DNA of 64,000 nucleotides, taken from Muraenolepis orangiensis. Its lineage: Eukaryota; Chordata; Actinopteri; Gadiformes; Muraenolepididae. A program made the position numbers and the translations under genes. Below the pieces are notes generated by a model that was not told where the DNA came from, ran no database searches, and saw nothing but the letters and a program-made list of their open reading frames with translations. Shown piece by piece: positions 22,628 through 64,000 of this stretch. The stretch spans positions 746,405-810,404 of the forward strand of contig CM051019.1 of NCBI GenBank assembly GCA_027704905.1. Direction: 5' to 3'. Within the stretch, counting starts at the first letter, position 1, and every line of letters begins with the position of its first letter.

Positions 22628-25277
22628 CTACACGAGCACCTGTCTGTTCACAAAGATGGCTTCTCCGTCGGTGCCACAGACGAGGCACTGTCCGAGCACG
22701 TCCAGACTGTTGACCGACAGGGTCTGGCTGGGCAGCATGTGGGTGGTCTCCAGGCGGCCCTTGCTGGAGTCCCCGTTGAGCCAGGCGCTGATCAGGGACT
22801 GGCCGCCTCCGGCCGGGGCCACAGCGCCACGAGAGAAGCCGCTGGTGTTCGGACCTCCTGGATGTGGGACACAGACCACCACAATTCACATGTCTTTCTT
22901 CATTCTTACCACATGCTGGCATTTGCCCAAATCCAATTGCACAATGGAGGTTATGCTTTTATATGATGGGGGCTCTCCTATCCCCGATTCCCAGAAGTAA
23001 AATAACCAAAAATATCTAAAAATACAATCAAGTGAGAAGCTTCACTGACATATTGTATGACATGCATAACTATACAGTACAATCTGATCTGACAACTCAC
23101 TGTGCTGAATTTCAGATGGGTTAAAAATAACAAAGACTGGTGTAGTCAAGCGGGGGGAGGGGGGACTTGCCTTGTAAGAAGGTGGGCATCTCAGAGCCGG
23201 ACGTGGTCTCCCAGTGTAGCAGCGAGCCGTCCTCGGAGCAGGTGAACAGGTGGTCCGGGTTGGTGGGGTGGAAGTGGACCTCCCACACTGTGCCACAGAG
23301 AAACCAATATCAACTTTTCATACACACACTTTGTGTATATAAATAATATTGTTATAGTACAGTGTTGGATATAGCATATAGTTTGTAGTATATAGTATTG
23401 CATTCTTTAGTATAACATAGTATAGTATTGTTGTTGAAATTCCTACTGCAGGAGGGAATGGGGAGTGAGCATTCCATTGTACTTGTTGCACACGGCAAAT
23501 AAAAACATCTTGAATAAAAAACACCATGACATGAAAACCAGTAACTCGTTTTTAGCTTGTTTTTTAGCTTGCAGTAATGTGGCTAAATAAAATAAATTTA
23601 AAAAAAAGAAAGACCTCTTTCTTTTTATTTTAATAATGGCTTACTTTCGGCGGTGTGGGCCTCCATCAGCGAAGTGGGTGCATTGCCCTGCCTTGCGTCC
23701 CAGATACAGAGCATGCCATCTTGGCCTCCCGTGGCCACAATGTGCTGTTGGTTGGGGTGTCTGGCCACGCAGTGCAGGGGAACTCTATCCCCGGTCCTGG
23801 GTGACAGAGACGTTGGAGTTTATATAGCAGTATATACAGTTGAGTTAAATAGTCTCATATGTGGACAAACACCAGTGAACAGTGACCAGTTCACTCAGAA
23901 TGTGCGTCTAGGAAGACCTTACTGTGATAGTATCTGTGCTGGTGTGTTGCTCTGTTGTCGGAAATCCCAGATCTTGATTTGACCAATGGAGTTCACAGTT
24001 AAAATCTCGGTGGTCCTCAGGAAAGTCACAGCGTGAATGGTGCTGCTGTCCGCATCGTCTGACCACATCAACAAAGTCACGTATGAGTCCACTGCACGTC
24101 TGTGCGAAATTGCTAGAAACTATGAGCTACAAATGCTGCACAAGTATGCACAATGTTGAGGTGCATTGCATTTATGTAAAAATATATATATATATAAAAA
24201 GGGAGAACAATGTTTTCTTAGGCACCTATTGTACGTATCACTGCTTCCTGGTCTGCCCTGAAGAGGTTTATCCTGCCGTCCTCCCCCACTGTTACGATCT
24301 CCGGGCTTTTACATACGATCCCGGTACATGGGGCGTTGTCACAGGGGTAATGATGTGCTCTCGTCCAACGCTGGGAAACTGATACGGTCTGCAGTGAGGA
24401 GAAAGTCAAATGACGATGGTATGTGTAAAATAAATAAATAAATGCAATTACTGTTCTTTTCTTTCTGTCCCCTTCCTCTACATTACAACCTCTACATTTG
24501 AATATGTTCTCAGGTGGCTAGCTAAATGGTCCCAAGAGGCATGGCTGTGAAGAGGACTACCTGGGTGTCTGGGTGAAGGTGGTATATGGTCACTGCTCCC
24601 GTTGACGATGCGGTCACAATTCTTTCTTGGTCCAGAAACTATTAACGAAAATGAATATCAGGCAAAATGCATAGGACCGTTAGGATGTTCTTTGTACCGG
24701 AAAGCACTGGATTACGTCATACTTTTCTATCAGAGTGATTATTTGGCAAAATGTTACGGCTAAGTGAATTGTTCATATTCTCCGTTATGGACAGTTAAGG
24801 CCGTTTACAAATGGGATGCACCAACCCAATGGCAGGCATGACTCTTCCCTCCCCAGGGAGGTATCTTACGTGAAGATCCAGAACATCTCCACCGTGCTTG
24901 CATTCACATAACAGCTGGGGGTCTCCTTCAAAGTCATCCTCCATGCCAGGAAAAACACCATCTCCAATGGACCAGATGGCAATCTTGTTTTCCTGTAAAA
25001 GAAAAAGACAGTTTGATATCACGAAGGGATTGTGATATTGTGATTGTGTTAAGTGTTAAGCGAGAGGCAATACGTGATAGTGGTGCGATAAACACAATCA
25101 CCATCTGGAGTGCGTTCAGTGGATATGATGGTTCATTTAGACGTAGGGGCTTCTCACCTCGTTGTCCCACGATCCAGTCGCAAAGACCTCTGGCTGTTGT
25201 AAAGAAGAGGCCGATACGGGCCTCCATCTCGCTTTGCTTATTTTCTGGGAAACATATTTGGCATTTGTGCCTTCCAT
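22628..25277 (-). CDS. nup43: Nucleoporin Nup43 (WD40), 372 aa, eight exons
   Basis: Exons on the minus strand: 25277-25158, 24992-24870, 24638-24561, 24388-24226, 24058-23923, 23796-23645, 23287-23171 and 22857-22628. They total 1119 nt with all phases compatible. The start codon gives MEGTNAKYVSQKISKARWRP, which fits the vertebrate N-terminus. WD-repeat hallmarks are spread along the protein: ATGSWDNE, LWSIGD-type 'IWSIGD', VTVGEDGRINLF, QIKIWDFRQQ, TGGQDGMLCIWDARQG and CSEDGSLLHW. The C-terminus (LDVLGQCLVCGTDGEAIF) is also conserved. Human NUP43 has 380 residues. Nup43 is a beta-propeller of the NUP107-160 (Y) complex in the pore scaffold and at kinetochores. One intron uses a GC donor (after 23171, caag|gcaagt). 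nup43 is divergent from pcmt1, with ATGs about 1 kb apart. Confidence 0.95.
23435..23515 (-). repeat. Interspersed repeat head fragment (reverse)
   Basis: 'ctgcaggagggaatgggga', 'cattccattgtacttgttgc' and 'aaataaaaacatcttga' match the family at 345-435. It lies in nup43 intron 6 beside TATAG-rich sequence. Confidence 0.5.
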
Positions 25278-25299
25278 TGAAACAATACACTTAGGTGTG

Positions 25300-25440
25300 T
25301 GCTGTAAAGTCAGTGCGATATGGGCTTAGCTTAGCCACCATGGATGGACACAAAACTCGTACGCTACCGCCTTCACTAACGTCACCCGCGGTACGGTGGC
25401 GCGGAGGAGCCAAGAAGACGTCATACGCCCCTAGTCCCCC
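25300..25440. promoter_or_regulatory. nup43: nup43 promoter region
   Basis: A GC-rich block directly upstream of nup43 carries CRE-like 'gacgtcat' (25418) and 'aacgtcacc', and GC-rich 'cccgcggtacggtggcgcgg'. It separates nup43 (-) from the repeat-filled gap before pcmt1 (+). Whether it also serves pcmt1 is unknown. Confidence 0.4.
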
Positions 25441-25454
25441 TAGTGGTCACCCGC

Positions 25455-26045
25455 CGTTCAATTTGTTTATTGCCATTGTACAATGACAAGGAAAATGTCT
25501 AGCAATGCCCACGACACTCTTACAAACATGAATTTAAAAATACAAAGTAATCTAAGATTTACAAAGTACAAACCTAACAAAAATAAACAGGTTTAATAAA
25601 ACAGGTAACATAAAAATGCCATATCAAATAAATAAATGTATATTGCGGTGGCCATATGTACAGCCGTGCAAAATAAAAAATGTATACACATACACATGTT
25701 AATGTATATACTTACATGGTGCAGTGTGGTGTAAACATGTAACTAGGTAATGTAGTACAGGCTTGTAGTTGCAGAGTCAGTGTCAGTGTTTGACAGTGTG
25801 AAGTATAAGTCTGTGTGTCTGGTTTAAGGGATGGATGTCTGATGTCTGCCTTGGCAGAGTGACATTTTTCCTGTGTATTTAGCATTGGTAAATGCAAATA
25901 TCATACCTACTCTATACGTTTGTATACCTAGTAGACCGTTTTTTTACATCTTATTTAACCACTGTACATGCACACATATTTTCGCTGTACTGTACTTGTG
26001 CTGCTGTGCAATGACAATACATTTGACTCTAATCTAATATAATGA
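25455..26045 (-). repeat. Interspersed repeat of the GATTAG-ended family (reverse)
   Basis: The right end 'gctgtactgtacttgtgctg' followed by 'gcaatgacaatacatttga' and 'ctaatctaat' matches the reverse of 31020-31215 and 42900-43330. The left part (tttattgccattgtacaatg) may be a second element. Confidence 0.5.
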
Positions 26046-26286
26046 ATTGCAAACAGATTTTTTTTTACTCCAATTGACTGAAAGGCTAACATCACGGAAA
26101 AAGTGGTGTTATCCGGGCCACATGCTGCAGAAGCAGTGACATTGCGGTGAAGGTGTATTCGATGTCTGCACAGTGGTCTTTCCCTGTGTATTTAGCTTTG
26201 GTAAATGCAAACGCATGATTTTTTATTAATGTATTGTCACACGCTGCAGAAGCAGTGACATTGTGTTAAATAAAGGGTATCGGGGT

Positions 26287-33238
<6,952 letters not shown>

Positions 33239-33697
33239 AGAGGACGACTCTGCAATGCAACTTGAAAACTTTGGGAGAACATTAAGGACTTAACACCCCC
33301 CCTCCTCCTCCTCCTCCTCCCCCCACCAGGATTAGTTTTTTCCCCCCCCTCGAAAGACATCACCTCACGTCACGTACTGTAACATGTTTTTTTAGTTTGT
33401 TTTGTTTTGGGTCAACTCCTAACGTACGACTTTGATTCTGCAGTCGCAAGAGGGCGCCGAAGGTGCGACTGGGATGCTTACAGCTGCGCACTGGGGGAGA
33501 ACAGGGGAGGGAGAGAGATTTTTCTTTTTTGATTGGGTGGAATTTAGTTTGAGTGTGAGCGACATTTGATCATTCTGAGCCTAGTATACAAAGTCGCGCA
33601 TATGGTACAATGCAACCGCGGTCGTGACGAAACGCACACGTGGAAAACTAGTTTACCGCCGAGCTCCAGAATTCGTCTTCACGCGTTCGTTTACCTT

Positions 33698-33770
33698 TCT
33701 CGCTTTACGGCCACCTCTCTCGCTTTACGGCCACCTCTCTCGCTTTACGGCCACCTCTCTCGCTTTACGG
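33698..33770. repeat. 20-bp tandem repeat, 4 copies
   Basis: The unit is 'tctcgctttacggccacctc', downstream of pcmt1. Confidence 0.9.
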
Positions 33771-34141
33771 CCCAATGGCTTGGCCCAGTAGCCCACGGTC
33801 TGCTGTAGTTAAACCACGCACGAGTAACACCACTGCGGATCAGAGCCACGCGTTCTCGCTTGGTAGTTCACGGCACACTTTCAAAACTAAGCAATCGCAT
33901 CCGAACGCCAGCAAACGCTTACGTTTACCTGAGGAAAGACTGTAGCTCTAGTTATTCAGAGGTGATTTTGGTTTTGTTTTGGTGTTTGTTTGACATTTGG
34001 TTAAACGTCCAGCGCAGCTCGACGACCGACTGACCGGCGTGACGTCACCAGGCAGGAGCGAGTCCCTGCTTTGCCAAAAGAAACATGAAAGGCCTACAGC
34101 AAATGTCTGATTTTTATTTTTCTTGTGCAAATCTTCAAATG

Positions 34142-34147
34142 AATAAA
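34142..34147 (+). terminator. pcmt1: Candidate pcmt1 polyadenylation signal
   Basis: AATAAA about 0.9 kb after the -RDEL stop, with a second at 34214. Both lie between pcmt1 and the convergent lrp11, so assignment is by position only. Confidence 0.35.
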
Positions 34148-34884
34148 AGAAAGCACGGGTTTGTGGTGGATGATGGATGAGGATGAGGATGCAGCACTTT
34201 CAACTTTCCTGGAATGATATGTGACAATAAAAAGATGCTGGTATTTGTTTTGGTCTGTGGTGATTGAAATATGATTGTTTTGGGGTAAAAAGTAAACAAA
34301 GCTAAATTCAGTAATAAACTAGGCCTACTAAAGATTTCAATTGAGGCTGCGAAGAGAACACTGAAAAGTTTCTTGGGGTCAATTAAAAGCAATACAACAT
34401 ACATGGCACAAATAGAACACCGCCACGTGGCAGAGAAATGTTACTGTACATCGGAACACAAACATGAATATGATTTGGACATGTAGATATATTTATACAT
34501 ACATATATGCGAATGAAGGAGACAAGACAGCAGGGAATAATCTTTTCATTCATTGATATTATCCATTTAGCATCACCCCTGTTAACGTTAACCGAACATG
34601 CGGACAGCGAGTTGCATCAATCGATCGTGGGTCGGAGACTAGTGTACGTCTCCGGGTCGGTGGGGCAGGGGGGGGAGAGGTCATGCAGCCTTCATTCACG
34701 GGCCTGTGGGCCAAGAGCTTTCTAGTTGAAACAAACAAAATGATGCAAGGGATGCGTACTAACGAATCCAGCCGGTCATTATCCCCCGTCTGGTCTCGGG
34801 TCAGACTCAAGGGAACGGCGATAATAAACAGATCCCCGCTGAATGTGCGCCATGAACCCCCCTCCTCCGCCCTTCGTTAGAGGG

Positions 34885-44603
<9,719 letters not shown>

Positions 44604-44950
44604 GTTTACGCAGCAGTCAAACAGCATCTCCCTCTCCCACCCTCGGTCGATGTATCCGAATCACGGAGAGAACCGACGCACCTTATTGTAGCAGATCAAA
44701 TAGGGCAGCTGTGCCCGTGTGTGTTTTTCATTTGAAACACACACACACATCCGTCATATCGTTTCTTAATGGAAAAAGAAAACACGTTTGGTGTTTACGT
44801 TGTTAGCGACTCATCATCACCAGTACAGCGCTAGTAAGAGAGAGGATGAGATTTCACCCCGGGGAGGAGAGAGGAGAGAGGAGGAGGAGGAGGGGAGGAG
44901 GGAGGAGGGAGGAGGGAGGATGGGGGAGGGCGCAGACTCGGTTCAACCGA

Positions 44951-44958
44951 TGACGTCA
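44951..44958. promoter_or_regulatory. lrp11: Consensus CRE (TGACGTCA) upstream of lrp11
   Basis: A perfect 8-bp CRE about 350 bp upstream of the lrp11 ATG, next to a GGA-rich tract (44865-44930). This suggests CREB/ATF input to the lrp11 promoter. Position only; no expression data. Confidence 0.45.
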
Positions 44959-45129
44959 CGGAAACCAAGTCAAGCCCCGCCCTGGAGGGAGGGGCTTGTA
45001 CACCTGCTGTAGGGCACATACGGAGGAGGCCAGAGTCGACTCTGAAATGAAAGATCCGTAGGTCTTCTGAACCTCGTATTCGAGAAAAGAGTAAACATTG
45101 AAAAAAGCTATTTTAACGTCCTCTGAGCG

Positions 45130-45165
<36 letters not shown>

Positions 45166-45173
45166 CATTATAT

Positions 45174-45246
45174 ATCTACTTTTGTCATTTGTAATCATGT
45201 ATGTGCATGACATGCACATACATGATTACAAATGACAAAAGTAGAT
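45174..45246. repeat. Perfect palindrome, 36-bp arms, 1-nt spacer
   Basis: The left arm begins 'atctacttttgtcatttgta' and ends 'gtatgtgcatg'. A single a (45210) separates it from the exact reverse complement ending 'gacaaaagtagat'. It lies between lrp11 and map3k5. Confidence 0.97.
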
Positions 45247-45432
45247 GAAAAGTAGATATGTCTACTAGTATAGCAATAGTACATGCACTGCGTGTAATAT
45301 TGCTATAATAGTAGACATAATAGGTATGTCTGTATTACTGCTACAATATTAGTATAATGCAACAATTAATACTGCAATAGTAAACATAGTATGCGTTTGT
45401 GTATGTGCGTGTAATAATAATAATTCCGTTTT

Positions 45433-45458
45433 CACGTGACGTCACAGCCGTATATAAA
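45433..45458 (+). promoter_or_regulatory. Candidate core promoter: E-box/CRE plus TATA box
   Basis: 'CACGTGACGTCA' (overlapping E-box and CRE) at 45433-45444 is followed by 'TATATAAA' at 45451-45458, a compact and correctly spaced combination. Transcription to the right would start near 45480 and enter the 3' end of map3k5 in antisense. A 60-codon ORF starts at 45491 and ends at 45673, but it contains AATAAA motifs and no recognisable domain. Confidence 0.35.
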
Positions 45459-45679
45459 CGCCAACCTGGAGGGCACGCCGTTGAGTGTTTATGAGATCGC
45501 AGAACTCACATCCAAGTGACACGACAAAATATGTGTGGTGGCGAGGTCAGGTACAAGACAAAATATATTTATTGTGCACAAATTCATTTGATCAAATAAA
45601 TATGAAACGGACACATGTTCTCAATTACTTTCCTCATTATTCAAATAAAGCTTTAAATAAAATAATCACGTGATAAACT

Positions 45680-46613
45680 CGACACTTTGCAATGTAAAAT
45701 GCACATTTTGAAGATAGACTGAATCAAACCATTTGCATTCGAATCATAATCAGTTAAAAAACACCAATAGCAAAGTAAACGACTTATGTCCAAGAATCTG
45801 CGAAAGCGACACATGTTTCAAACGTTTAGGACATTAAGACTTGATTGAATGATCTTTTCTAGCCCTGTTTTCTGATGGCATTAGAAACAAACTAAAAAAC
45901 CATATTCACGCTATTGACATAACCCCTTTCCCCCGCAAATAAAAGTTAACAAAATTGGCTCTTAAAAAAAAAAACATACAAAATGAAAAGTAAAAAAGAA
46001 AGAAAAATGAAGGTAAATATATATAAAAAAAAAAAAACATTAAAAAAAAATGTAGTGATTATACGTGATTTATTTCTATCCTAATAAAGTTAACATGTAA
46101 TGAGGACAAACCAACAGACAGACTGTGTTTGAAGAGAGTTAATTTCAAATATATCCTGTAAACAAATAAATATCTAACCTTTTAATCTCCCGACACAGCG
46201 ATTCACAGAGAACGACCGGGCGCTCCAGCAGATGTAGTGCTTGGCTCACTTTTAGCTAAATTGCTAAAAAAAAAAAAATCCCTTAAGTGGCACTTTAACT
46301 GTGTTTTCTGTCCTATTCCGCTGTATGTACACTTTCAAGATAAACCTCCGATCAAAATAAGCCTCTCAAAATAAAACCATAAGTCCATAAACTCTCGACG
46401 AGGACGCTGCGCCGCAAACGCGGTGAGCTTCGCCTCAAACAACCAAGGTTTTTTATTTTTTATGTTAATAAATACTGAGGTTTAATAAAAAATAAAAATA
46501 CACAAAGCAAGCGAAGCAAAGGACTGTGTGCTGTAGGAGTGCAGCACTCCCCCTGGTGGGCACTCGCGGCGCTGTTTGCTGGGTGCTCAGGTCCACGGGC
46601 TCCTTCAGGGGCC
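45680..46613 (-). other. map3k5: map3k5 3'UTR and flank
   Basis: AT-rich sequence after the map3k5 stop with several AATAAA candidates on the minus strand (for example near 46068). No other gene was seen. Confidence 0.5.

Positions 46614-64000
<17,387 letters not shown>

Noticed and set aside
26263..26265. pcmt1 start at 26263
   Set aside because: The codon is GTG. The first ATG is 26287.
45491..45673. 60-codon ORF downstream of the TATA box as a protein gene
   Set aside because: AT-rich, contains AATAAA inside, no domain or conservation signal. Kept only as part of a promoter finding.

Overview
This is a nuclear window from a ray-finned fish. It carries six spliced, intron-rich genes whose exon phases join cleanly. 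It also holds tRNA-derived SINEs, fish-type LINE 3' ends and a very heavy load of dinucleotide microsatellites. The longest pure (CA)n, (CT)n, (GA)n and (CGCA)n tracts alone add up to about 2.9 kb. Such density is reported for cod-like fishes (Gadiformes), so a gadiform is possible, but this is inference.

Layout from left to right. (1) 1-5.57 kb is intergenic and filled with repeats, including SINEs, a Ty3/Gypsy relic and CA tracts. (2) 5.6-7.5 kb on the plus strand is atp5mj, encoding the 6.8-kDa proteolipid of mitochondrial ATP synthase. (3) 16.6-8.3 kb on the minus strand is lats1, the Hippo-pathway kinase, with a one-base frameshift inside a CAG/polyglutamine tract. (4) 17-22.4 kb is intergenic, with a LINE relic, two minisatellites and one unassigned exon-like ORF. 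(5) 25.3-22.6 kb on the minus strand is nup43, a nuclear-pore WD40 protein. (6) 26.3-33.2 kb on the plus strand is pcmt1, the protein L-isoaspartyl methyltransferase, with an N-terminal membrane-like extension and two alternative C-termini (-RWK and -RDEL). (7) 44.6-34.9 kb on the minus strand is lrp11 (MANSC-PKD-LDLa-Kunitz-TM), where the Kunitz exon is the most notable coding feature. (8) 62.6-46.6 kb on the minus strand is the 3' part of map3k5 (ASK1), running from mid-kinase domain to stop codon; its 5' part lies beyond the right edge.

The order lats1-nup43-pcmt1-lrp11 matches the human 6q25.1 neighbourhood from general knowledge. The genes do not form a pathway and are linked by conserved synteny. 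lats1 and map3k5 are stress and growth kinases. pcmt1 repairs damaged aspartyl residues, nup43 belongs to the NUP107-160 (Y) complex, and atp5mj belongs to ATP synthase.

Exon boundaries were derived by hand from GT/AG (one GC/AG) sites, reading-frame phase and recognisable family sequence. No alignment or search was run. Many long open frames here are microsatellite or minisatellite artefacts and are excluded.
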